Source: Eubacterium maltosivorans
GTDB lineage: Bacteria; Bacillota; Clostridia; Eubacteriales; Eubacteriaceae
Direction: 5' to 3'
Length of the DNA: 64,000 nt
Assembly: GCF_002441855.2 (NCBI RefSeq)
Contig: NZ_CP029487.1
Location: 372,001 to 436,000, forward strand
Below the pieces are notes generated by a model. It was given only the letters and a program-made list of their open reading frames with translations, did no database searches and was not told the origin of the DNA. Of the stretch, positions 58,901-64,000 are shown piece after piece (within the stretch, counting starts at the first letter, position 1; every line of letters starts with the position of its first letter). Made by a program: the position numbers and the translations under genes.

Positions 58901-60285
58901 GGGGTTTTCCGGGCTTGGGCTCTAAAAAGATCGACCACGGTTTTTGTGGAGTCATAGGAGACTTTGGTGTTGTTAAAGCGGTCGAGACGGGCAATTTCGT
59001 CGGCATCAGCCACAACGGAGTGATCCTCCATAGGCAAAAGAGCGTTGGGATCGATGGTAATATCCTTAAAGGGCCAGTCGGCATGGTCTACGAGGTTTTC
59101 GATCAAGGACATCAGCGCTTCACCCATTTTTGTGATGGCTTCTTTAGTGTAGCAAGCGGTCTGATACTCAAAGGCGAAGCACTCAAAGGTATCATGTCCC
59201 AATACATCTGGGTTGATACGGATGGTAAGGGCACGGTCACAGGATTCTGCGGCAATGGATTTTGTAAGGTGACTGTCGGGATTGTTGGAGTTTGCCACAA
59301 TGGAGACGGAAGAAATGTTCTCTAGATCAATGCCGGACTCTGCCATATCCTGTACCAGAAGATCGTATGGGTATTTACTGTGGGACAAAGCTTCTTTAAA
59401 GGTATTTTTAGTCTTTTTAAGTAAAGCCATAAAAGTATCCTCTGCGTCAAAAGTCAGTTTTAAGGGTACAAGGCTTACAAACATACCTGTGGTTTCAGAA
59501 AAGCTTTCAAGGTAGCGGCGGCCACTTTCGCCAAGGTTTATCAGTATGCCGTTTTTATGGTTGCGTTTAGCGAGAAAAAGGCTCGCTGCGGCCAGTGCCA
59601 GAAGAAATGATGAGATATGCTCATCCTGCGCGGCGGCAAAGGCGCGTATTTTATTTTTAAGGATGTCGGAAAGATTGAAGCTTTGATAACCGAGCGTAAA
59701 GTCAGAGCTGCTTTTGGGTTCACAGTCAAAGTCAGCGGTATCTTTCAGCTTGGATGACCAATAGCTTTTGTCTGTTTCAAAAGCTTTGGATTTCAGATAA
59801 TCCATTTCGCAGGCAGCGTATTCCTCATAGGGACGGTCGTTTAAACCTTTACTAACGCCATCGTGATAATGACTCCAGACCTTTTGAGCGAACAAGTCCA
59901 GACCAGTGCCATCACATAACGCGTGATGAAAAGACATACGCAAAGAGTCGCCTTCGGGTGTGTGGGCAATAAGAAAATGATAAAGTGTGGTATTTTCCAG
60001 ACTGTTAAAATGATGAATCGAAATAGCGCAGTCACCGCATTCTTCGATTTTAACCTCTGTGATCTCCCGATAAAAGCTTAGTTCGCCATTTTCCTCCATA
60101 TGGAATCGGAGAAAAAAGTTAGGAGTTTCTGTCATGGCAGATCGCACAGCGGCTTTAATGCGTTCTGTGTTACCCTCTGGAAAGAGCATGGTTCCCACAA
60201 AATTGTAGCTGCCTGGGGTGCTATTGATTAGCTCGGTGTATAAAATACGTTTTTGAGGATGTGTGATGGGGTATTGTTTTATCAT
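52957..60285 (-). CDS. two-module NRPS with terminal reductase (C-A-T-C-A-T-R)
   Basis: This is a 2442-residue synthetase. C1 starts at residue 1, with HHALCDG at about 120; a leading C domain suggests N-acylation of the first residue. A1 spans about 430-930 (LLYTSGSTGTPKG near 595), T1 has LTSIGAVKL near 976, C2 has HHLIFDG near 1153, A2 spans about 1470-1960 (TSGSTGTPKG near 1612) and T2 has IGGTSLS near 1995. The C-terminal reductase (about 2075-2442) begins DILITGATGFLGIHV. Release by reduction gives an aldehyde, which can stay free or cyclise to a pyrazinone. The family of clostridial gut NRPSs making dipeptide aldehydes and pyrazinones is a close parallel. Pocket residues by eye are DAMFSGLIL for A1 and DVLTNGGIG for A2, without a firm substrate call. 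Confidence 0.93.
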   Translation of the reverse strand: MIKQYPITHPQKRILYTELINSTPGSYNFVGTMLFPEGNTERIKAAVRSAMTETPNFFLRFHMEENGELSFYREITEVKIEECGDCAISIHHFNSLENTTLYHFLIAHTPEGDSLRMSFHHALCDGTGLDLFAQKVWSHYHDGVSKGLNDRPYEEYAACEMDYLKSKAFETDKSYWSSKLKDTADFDCEPKSSSDFTLGYQSFNLSDILKNKIRAFAAAQDEHISSFLLALAAASLFLAKRNHKNGILINLGESGRRYLESFSETTGMFVSLVPLKLTFDAEDTFMALLKKTKNTFKEALSHSKYPYDLLVQDMAESGIDLENISSVSIVANSNNPDSHLTKSIAAESCDRALTIRINPDVLGHDTFECFAFEYQTACYTKEAITKMGEALMSLIENLVDHADWPFKDITIDPNALLPMEDHSVVADADEIARLDRFNNTKVSYDSTKTVVDLFRAQARKTPEAECVVYMNWHYSYAEVDHLSDNLARAIAAKNLGAGDIVSILIPRCEYMAIASLGVLKAGCAYQPLDPDYPEERLSFMMADASVKLLIADADLLKKVPKYQGDTLCIHDIPTLTEDLPLPKEPTHENLFILLYTSGSTGTPKGCMLTHENIANFCRWYHRYYNLTEKDRVAAYASFGFDASMMDTWPALTRGAAMYIIPEEIRLDLLSLNDYFVANDITNAFITTQVGRQFATCIEETSLRNLSVGGETLVPCEPPESYSLHNLYGPTECTILCTAGLVDRLYEKSVPIGGPIDNTKLYVVDAKLRRVPIGVPGELCIAGAPVSRGYLGRESLSAEKFIQNPFDDDPAYSRMYRTGDVVKWLEDGRILFVGREDGQVKIRGFRIELTEIEQKIREYPGIKDATLIACDEENGGKYVAAYVVSDETIDIEDLNAFISAEKPDYMVPAVIMQIDAIPLTPNLKVDKKALPKPVRSFDEIVLPQTPTQEKIHAILAEVIGDSGFGIETDIYKAGLTSIGAVKLGILFSKTFGLKMNTQDFKKYNTVAKLETYIDIAGSIQSGQKAHKELEAYPLTQTQMGIYLECLKNPDSCVYNIPLFCTFSKAIDAQRLGDALTRAIDAHPYLKTRLQITGEDILLKRRDSDPALVKRTRMKASELEDYCSQLVKPFNFEHGLYRSEIIETEESVSLFIDVHHLIFDGTSAMVLLQEINRAYTGKDPAGESYTSFDLALDEKQEREGTAYSEARDFYHNIFGAMETNARLDYDKPENNTPETDAFDIDMGTLLRDEVQSYCIKHRITPNVFFTGAFGFTLAQFKNQTESAFCTIYNGRSDSRTAESVGMLVKTMPVYCNLETPNTVESYLKAVKKHLLALMDHDIYSFGEISRELGISADILFAYQGSDFNTFTLDAESVPIVPLALSETKAPLSVDIYDADPGYIIKAEYRHDLYESITISRFLKAYEEVCKSLLTAETFKDIRLISDEDKNRIAVFNDTEIPIDTPLIPEQLQAVADANPDKTALISCGERLTFKELNDATNRIANALIKLGVEPEDIVAVLLTRTKYAYMARQGILKSGGAFLCTDPEYPDDRIRFTLEDSQAKFLITTKALAEKRQAVCENTACTLLCIEDLLEEANTCFPQIDLKPSNLCYCIYTSGSTGTPKGVMIEHRNLRHYCHANPKNPEIMSYIDHSTVSLSFAALTFDVSILEEYVPLTQGITVCMANENEIHNPLAMRDLLIENKVDTFTATPSYLGNIVDIPEMADALSRIRSFNVGAENFPLSLYDKLRAVSPEAHIYNGYGPSETTIGCTFIEMTGENITIGRPMSNIKCYIYNRYGQEMPIGVPGELIIAGDGVGRGYVGRPDLTEKSFFRIGNLKAYHSGDLAAWDIDGKLPFFGRLDNQVKLRGLRVELDEVEAAINSYEGVKSSIVQVRGKDDGQFLCGFFTADHTVDINSLTAHLKSTLTHYMVPGVLVQLDKMPLTSNGKINKKALPEITYSAAEHEYIAPQNEAEAAICSMMAEVLKCDKVGATDDFFEIGGTSLSASRLAMLAANRGINFVYQDIFKYSTPQGLAAFSQNKSDTAPAAVETDPIADYDYQTIGKLLEKNAIDNLSLLNREPLGDILITGATGFLGIHVLQAFLTKYTGKVWCLIRKGDADSLEERMRTMLMYYFDDTFDEAFGTRLFLIEGDITDADQVNALSNVPFSVLINCAASVKHFAADDSLKRINTEGVKHLISLCEKTRRKLVQISTVSIAGDSLNNSIPSDRKIMENDLYFGQTITNQYIESKFLAEQAVLEASTRGLRAKIMRVGNLMSRAADGEFQINFITNGFMRQLKGYATLHQYPLESMNLPVEFSPIDVTAQTILALAETGDIFTVFHPYNNHTVFMSDVVEVMNQCGFDIKVTDAATYEATLRQAMADPAKADKVAGLIAYLSSDTENVQIPIDCNNCFTSEVLCRLYQKWPITDNAYIKRAIQELEALGFFDV

Positions 60286-60692
60286 GTTAACCTCTTTTCT
60301 ATGATAATCTGGTTTTGTTTATTGTTGTATTCATATTTCAATTTGTCGGCCAGAGACTTGATCATAAAAATGCCAAGGCCGCCGACAGGCCGTTCTTCAA
60401 TGAATTCCGAAAGTTTAGGATCGTCGGAGTCAAGAGGGTTGAAGGGCCTCCCGGTATCCGAAAGGGTAAGCTTCAGAACAGTGCCGTCATTGAGTAATTC
60501 GAGGGACAGAGCAATCTTCCCCGGTATTTCATCATAAGCGTAGCTGACAATATTAGCTCCAAGCTCCTCCACAATAATCAAAATGTCATATTGCATTTCT
60601 GGTCTGATACCGGTATCTGAAAGCCAGGCTTCAGTAAAAGATAAAAGCGTTTGCAATCCTGAAGGTGTAGCGGTGACATTACAGCGATTCAT
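60282..60692 (-). CDS. RsbW/SpoIIAB-like anti-sigma-type ATPase
   Basis: This is a 136-residue GHKL-fold kinase: DILIIVEELGANIVSYAYDE (N box with Glu-Glu-x-x-x-Asn), LTLSDTGRPFNP (G1) and GGLGIFMIKSLAD (G2). Such proteins bind a sigma factor or other partner and phosphorylate a STAS antagonist. I use the ATG at 60692, 5 bases after the STAS stop; a TTG at 60722 would overlap it. The stop overlaps the NRPS start (ATGA). No sigma factor gene is in the window. Confidence 0.88.
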   Translation of the reverse strand: MNRCNVTATPSGLQTLLSFTEAWLSDTGIRPEMQYDILIIVEELGANIVSYAYDEIPGKIALSLELLNDGTVLKLTLSDTGRPFNPLDSDDPKLSEFIEERPVGGLGIFMIKSLADKLKYEYNNKQNQIIIEKRLT

Positions 60693-60696
60693 TGCA

Positions 60697-60996
60697 TTAT
60701 TCCACACAAAAAATGCTGTCAAGTTTTGTCATTTTTAACACAGACAGAACGCTGTTGTTTAGATTTTGAAGCTTCATGCTTCCCTTTTTTGCAGCCATTT
60801 TTTTGTGGAGACTCAGCATAGCTCGGATACCCGCGCTGGAAACATAGTCGATTTTTTCTAAATTTAAAACTAAAGTATCTATATTGTCAATAGCTCCTGA
60901 AAGCTCCTGCTCCAATTGTGGGCCGCTGATGGTATCGATTCTGCCTTCAAGGGCAGCGTATAGCGTTTTTTCCTGTATCGTGGTTGTTATGGTCAT
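60697..60996 (-). CDS. STAS-domain anti-sigma factor antagonist
   Basis: This is a 99-residue single STAS domain, LEGRIDTISGPQLEQELSGAIDNIDTLVLNLEKIDYVSSAGIRAMLSLHKKM. The phospho-acceptor is the Ser pair in VSSAGIRAM. It is the first gene of the NRPS operon. It would be the substrate of the adjacent kinase and of the membrane SpoIIE-type phosphatase at 50752. GGAGG precedes the ATG and a TATAAT lies about 45 bp upstream. Confidence 0.9.
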   Translation of the reverse strand: MTITTTIQEKTLYAALEGRIDTISGPQLEQELSGAIDNIDTLVLNLEKIDYVSSAGIRAMLSLHKKMAAKKGSMKLQNLNNSVLSVLKMTKLDSIFCVE

Positions 60997-61276
60997 GATA
61001 AATCCTCCGTTCCAATATGCAGATAGTATTATATATATTTTATCACCATGAGTGATTAACGGACAAGGAAATATTAAAAGTTTGATAAAATCTTGATAAT
61101 TTCATAAATGTTCTAAAAGTTAATATAAAAAAGAAAAGTTGAAAACAAAATATCGAAAAAACCCTTAAGAAATCTCGTTTTTCTTCACAACTATTGCATA
61201 TGCAACATACATTTTCGGTGAAGGTGGGTATACTTGATAACAAGTCAAAGAAATAAGTTATCAAGGAGGAATACAA
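60997..61276. other. divergent region between NRPS operon and hcp
   Basis: This 280-bp region holds the promoter of the NRPS operon (TATAAT on the minus strand near 61031) and the hcp leader. I see no gene. A minus-strand frame across 61043-61276 has no ribosome site. Confidence 0.5.
61233..61265 (+). promoter_or_regulatory. inverted repeat covering the hcp ribosome site
   Basis: CTTGATAAC (61233-61241) and GTTATCAAG (61257-61265) form a perfect 9-bp inverted repeat whose second arm runs into the ribosome site (AAGGAGG). The TTGAT/ATCAA ends also resemble half-sites of Crp/Fnr-type regulators. Confidence 0.5.
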
Positions 61277-62839
61277 ATGTCAATGTTTTGTTTTCAATGC
61301 GAACAGACTGCTTTAGGAAAGGGCTGCACAAAAAAACAGGGGGTTTGCGGCAAAAAAGACCACACCGCACATTTGCAGGATGAGCTGACAGGCGCTATGA
61401 TCGGTCTGGCGCGGGTGATGGAAAGGGAAGAAGCACCCAATGATGAAGTCAGCAAGCTGGTGATGAAAGGATTATTCACCACTGTGACCAATGTTAATTT
61501 TAATGATCCCACCATTAAAAAACAGGTGGACGACCTGCACAATCTGCAAAAAGCCATTGGCGGCGAAATCCGTGATTTTGATATGCAGGAGCTTTGGGAT
61601 GCCAATGAAGATATCCGTTCTTTAAAATCTCTGATCCTGTTTGGTCTGCGCGGTATGGCAGCCTACGCTTATCACGCTGATGTACTGGGGTATCACAATG
61701 AGGATGTCAACGCTTTTTTCCTGACCGCTTTGCGGGCCATTGGCGGCGAAGAGGACATGGATACCCTGCTGGCGCTGGTCATGGATACCGGCAATGTTAA
61801 CCTGCAGTGCATGGCCATGCTGGATAAAGCCAACACAGAAACCTACGGAACACCTGAGCCGACAGAGGTTTCCATGACTGTTGAGAAGGGGCCGTTCATC
61901 ATCATCACAGGCCATGACCTGCACGACCTTTATCTGCTTCTGGAACAGACAAAGGACAAGGGAATCAATATTTATACTCACGGTGAAATGCTCCCTACCC
62001 ATGCATATCCAAAACTCAAGGCTTACCCACACCTTAAGGGAAACTTTGGCACCGCATGGCAGAACCAGCAAAAGGAATTTGACGGGGTGCCGGCGCCCAT
62101 ACTCTACACCACCAACTGTCTGATGCCCGTTAAGGATTCTTACAGTGACCGTGTTTTCACCACCGAAGTGGTCTCATACCCTGAAATGGTACATATCGGT
62201 CCAGACAAAGATTTTACACCTGTCATCGAAAAAGCTCTGGAGCTGGGCGGTTATCCGGAAGATCATAAGATGACCGGCATCAATGGGGGATCCGTATTGA
62301 CGACGGGCTTTGCGAGAGGAACCGTACTTTCTGTGGCCGACAAGGTCGTAGAGGCTGTAAAGGGCGGCGACATTTCTCATTTCTTCCTGGTTGGTGGCTG
62401 TGACGGCGCGAAACCGGGACGGAACTACTACACTGAATTTGTCAAGCAGACTCCAGACGATTCCATTGTTCTGACACTCGCCTGCGGAAAATACCGGTTC
62501 AACGATTTAGACCTTGGCACCATCGGTGGTCTGCCGAGAATCATGGATGTCGGACAATGTAATGATGCTTACTCTGCCATCCAGATCGCACTTGCCCTGG
62601 CAGACGCCTTTGACTGTACGGTCAATGAACTTCCTCTCACACTGGTATTGTCCTGGTACGAACAGAAAGCCGTCTGCGTATTGCTGACATTGCTGTCTCT
62701 TGGCATCAAAAATATCTACCTTGGACCAACACTGCCGGCTTTTGTATCTCCGAATGTATTAAATGTGCTCGTTGAGCGTTTTGGCCTGACACCCATCTCC
62801 ACTCCAGAGGAAGACCTGAAAAAGATTCTTGAAAAATAA
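61277..62839 (+). CDS. hcp: hybrid cluster protein (hydroxylamine reductase)
   Basis: This is a 520-residue protein. The N-terminal CFQCEQTALGKGCTKKQGVCGK holds the proximal cluster. The hybrid Fe-S-O cluster ligands fall in EVSMTVEKGPFI..., TNCLMPVK, FLVGGCDGAKPGRNYY and TLACGKYRF. It reduces hydroxylamine or nitric oxide and protects against nitrosative stress. Length is normal for the clostridial type. It is monocistronic with a terminator, and its leader carries an inverted repeat over the ribosome site. Confidence 0.95.
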   Translation: MSMFCFQCEQTALGKGCTKKQGVCGKKDHTAHLQDELTGAMIGLARVMEREEAPNDEVSKLVMKGLFTTVTNVNFNDPTIKKQVDDLHNLQKAIGGEIRDFDMQELWDANEDIRSLKSLILFGLRGMAAYAYHADVLGYHNEDVNAFFLTALRAIGGEEDMDTLLALVMDTGNVNLQCMAMLDKANTETYGTPEPTEVSMTVEKGPFIIITGHDLHDLYLLLEQTKDKGINIYTHGEMLPTHAYPKLKAYPHLKGNFGTAWQNQQKEFDGVPAPILYTTNCLMPVKDSYSDRVFTTEVVSYPEMVHIGPDKDFTPVIEKALELGGYPEDHKMTGINGGSVLTTGFARGTVLSVADKVVEAVKGGDISHFFLVGGCDGAKPGRNYYTEFVKQTPDDSIVLTLACGKYRFNDLDLGTIGGLPRIMDVGQCNDAYSAIQIALALADAFDCTVNELPLTLVLSWYEQKAVCVLLTLLSLGIKNIYLGPTLPAFVSPNVLNVLVERFGLTPISTPEEDLKKILEK

Positions 62840-62850
62840 ACAGCATGGCT

Positions 62851-62880
62851 AGCCCGGATAATTCTCCGGGCTTTCTTTTA
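62851..62880 (+). terminator. terminator of hcp
   Basis: AGCCCGGA pairs with TCCGGGCT around six bases, followed by TTCTTTTA. Confidence 0.85.
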
Positions 62881-62890
62881 AGGGGCAGCA

Positions 62891-62932
62891 ATGTCATGAC
62901 ATATGGACATTTTATAAAAAATGCGCTATACT
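62891..62932 (+). promoter_or_regulatory. GntR gene promoter with palindrome
   Basis: ATGTCATGACAT (62891-62902) is a perfect palindrome just before TGGACA and TATACT, which are 17 bases apart. A repeated ATGACAT-like half-site lies near 62941. This fits autoregulation by the GntR protein. Confidence 0.55.
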
Positions 62933-62965
62933 AGATAGTAATGACATAGGAAAGGCGATTATAAT

Positions 62966-63715
62966 ATGGAATTATTTGATCATCAACTCGATAAAAATAT
63001 ACCGGTGCCGCTTTATTACCAGCTCAAAACACTGCTGGAGGAGTACATCGAAAAAGAGCACACCAATTATGAAGAACCCATCCCAACGGAAATGGAGATC
63101 AGTGAGGCTTTTGGAATCAGCCGTCCGACAGTACGCCAGGCGATCAACTCGCTGGTGGTGGAGGGAAAGCTCTACCGCAAAAAGAGCAAGGGTACCTTTG
63201 TGAACCGTCCAAAGATTCACCAGAATTTCCTGGAATCGATCCAGAGTTTTAACGAGGAAATGAAGGAAAAAGGACTGACGCCTAAAACCGAAGTACTGGG
63301 CCTGGAGGTGGTGGCCTGTGACGAAGAGGTGGGACGCGCCCTGCAGCTTGAGGTGGGGACAGAGGTCGTGCGGCTTGAGCGTCTGCGCTATGCAGACGGA
63401 GAGCCCATTGTCCACGTGGTCAGCCATCTGCCTTACAGCCTGTGCGGTGAAATGCTGGAAAAGGATTTTACCCGAGTCTCCATGTATCATGTGATGGAGG
63501 CCGAGCTGGGTATGACCATTGACTATGCCACCAGACGCCTGGAGGCCATATTGGCAGACAGCTCGACCGCTAAAATCCTGGGGATCAGCAAGGGTTCCGC
63601 AATCCAGTATATTCAGACCATCGCCTACCTGACCGACGAGACGGCAGTGGAATACTCTAAAGCCTATTATCGAGGGGACAGGAGCCATTTCACCTTTAAA
63701 TTAAAACGGAATTAA
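62966..63715 (+). CDS. GntR family regulator with UTRA domain
   Basis: This is a 249-residue protein. The winged helix (about 10-80) has VPLYYQLKTLLEEYI, PTEMEISEAFGISRPTVRQAINSLVVEGKLYRKKSKGTFV. The C-terminal UTRA ligand domain (about 95-245) has LQLEVGTEVVRLERLRYADGEPIVHVVSHLPY. It is of the HutC subfamily, which senses small metabolites, often sugars or amino sugars. It is followed by a terminator and then by a deoC-like gene, which it may control. Confidence 0.92.
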   Translation: MELFDHQLDKNIPVPLYYQLKTLLEEYIEKEHTNYEEPIPTEMEISEAFGISRPTVRQAINSLVVEGKLYRKKSKGTFVNRPKIHQNFLESIQSFNEEMKEKGLTPKTEVLGLEVVACDEEVGRALQLEVGTEVVRLERLRYADGEPIVHVVSHLPYSLCGEMLEKDFTRVSMYHVMEAELGMTIDYATRRLEAILADSSTAKILGISKGSAIQYIQTIAYLTDETAVEYSKAYYRGDRSHFTFKLKRN

Positions 63716-63728
63716 CCTTAAAAAGGGC

Positions 63729-63748
63729 CGGCATTTGCCGGTTTTTTC
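63729..63748 (+). terminator. terminator of the GntR gene
   Basis: CCGGCA pairs with TGCCGG around TT, followed by TTTTTTC. Confidence 0.8.
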
Positions 63749-63758
63749 TTTTTGTGCT

Positions 63759-63786
63759 TGACACTCATACAATGTGATGTTATTAT
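63759..63786 (+). promoter_or_regulatory. promoter of the deoC-like gene
   Basis: TTGACA (63759-63764) and TATTAT (63781-63786) are 16 bases apart, about 40 bp upstream of the ATG. Confidence 0.6.
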
Positions 63787-63824
63787 GTAAATACATAAGA
63801 ACAATAATTGAAGTGAGGATTTAT

Positions 63825-64000
63825 ATGAAAACATTAACTGTTAAAGAACTGGCAGGTTATTTTGACCATACGCTCTTAAAGGCCTTTGTCACGGATGAGG
63901 ATTTTAAGAAGCTGTGTGATGATGCCGATAAGTACGGCTTTAAGATGGTTGCCATCAATTCGGCCCCGGTAGCACTGTGTAAGGAGTACCTGAAGGATTC
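63825..64000 (+). CDS. deoC: deoxyribose-phosphate aldolase-like protein (5' part)
   Basis: The first 58 residues are present before the window ends. MKTLTVKELAGYFDHTLLKAFVTDEDF contains the DHTLLK motif at the start of DeoC (2-deoxyribose-5-phosphate aldolase) proteins, followed by YGFKMVAINSAPVALCKEYL, the next strand and helix of the TIM barrel. DeoC splits deoxyribose 5-phosphate into glyceraldehyde 3-phosphate and acetaldehyde. The active-site Lys lies beyond the edge, so activity cannot be judged. GTGAGG precedes the ATG. Confidence 0.8.
   Translation, partial: MKTLTVKELAGYFDHTLLKAFVTDEDFKKLCDDADKYGFKMVAINSAPVALCKEYLKD

Overview
The window looks like a chromosome segment of an anaerobic, low-to-medium GC Firmicute, most likely an acetogenic or gut clostridium of the Eubacterium limosum type. 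This is inferred from the gene content: a multi-subunit tungsten/molybdenum aldehyde oxidoreductase with NADH-dehydrogenase-like subunits, an iron alcohol dehydrogenase, anaerobic sulfite reductase, hybrid cluster protein and a reductase-terminated NRPS. No rRNA, tRNA or CRISPR array was seen. The species call is an inference, not a match.

Left host flank (1-10319): a DUF2000 protein running off the edge, a CadD-type transporter, a GlcG/HbpS-like protein, a YcxB-like membrane protein, a very large cyclic-di-GMP signalling protein (pseudo-receiver, degenerate GGDEF, EAL, PAS repeats, intact GGDEF), an iron alcohol dehydrogenase and a MATE exporter.

Integrated element (10320-25903, about 15.6 kb): an AT-rich insertion bounded by 25-bp direct repeats (attL/attR). 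It sits in the bidirectional terminator between the MATE gene and a convergent DUF3169 gene. It carries a tyrosine integrase, an excisionase-like protein, portal, large and probable small terminase, a replication initiator with seven phased iterons and an AT-rich repeat tract, a possible DHH-family protein, major capsid protein, scaffold, a connector, an Ig-tailed putative head-completion protein, a lipoprotein, and a repressor in a divergent control region. No tail, tape-measure or lysis gene is recognisable. The best working hypothesis is a capsid-forming phage satellite (cf-PICI-like) that would take tails from a helper phage. Its noncoding DNA is unusually structured: a tandem array with a 96-bp period, a pair of 85-bp inverted repeats 5.1 kb apart, several hairpin clusters, face-to-face promoters and a candidate small RNA with 15-nt complementarity to the integrase leader.

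Central host region (25904-48431): a DUF3169/tandem XRE cassette with palindromic operators. Next is a probable Moco/Tuco riboswitch leading a six-gene operon for a flavin-based, probably electron-bifurcating aldehyde oxidoreductase. Then come YwaF and a flavodoxin, a PepV dipeptidase with an OPT peptide transporter, a PqqD-like protein, a DNA glycosylase and a Crp/Fnr regulator. A LytTR/GHKL two-component system follows, with a YhfC intramembrane protease and two DUF3887 lipoproteins. The region ends with asrABC and an MFS exporter.

Right host region (48462-64000): a MATE exporter, then one long minus-strand operon. In transcription order this holds a STAS antagonist, an RsbW-like kinase, a 2442-residue NRPS (C-A-T-C-A-T-reductase), a phosphopantetheinyl transferase, a membrane SpoIIE/RsbU-type phosphatase and a GNAT acetyltransferase. 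Most junctions overlap or are very short. This suggests an acylated dipeptide aldehyde or pyrazinone made under partner-switch control. The window closes with hcp, a GntR/UTRA regulator and the start of deoC.
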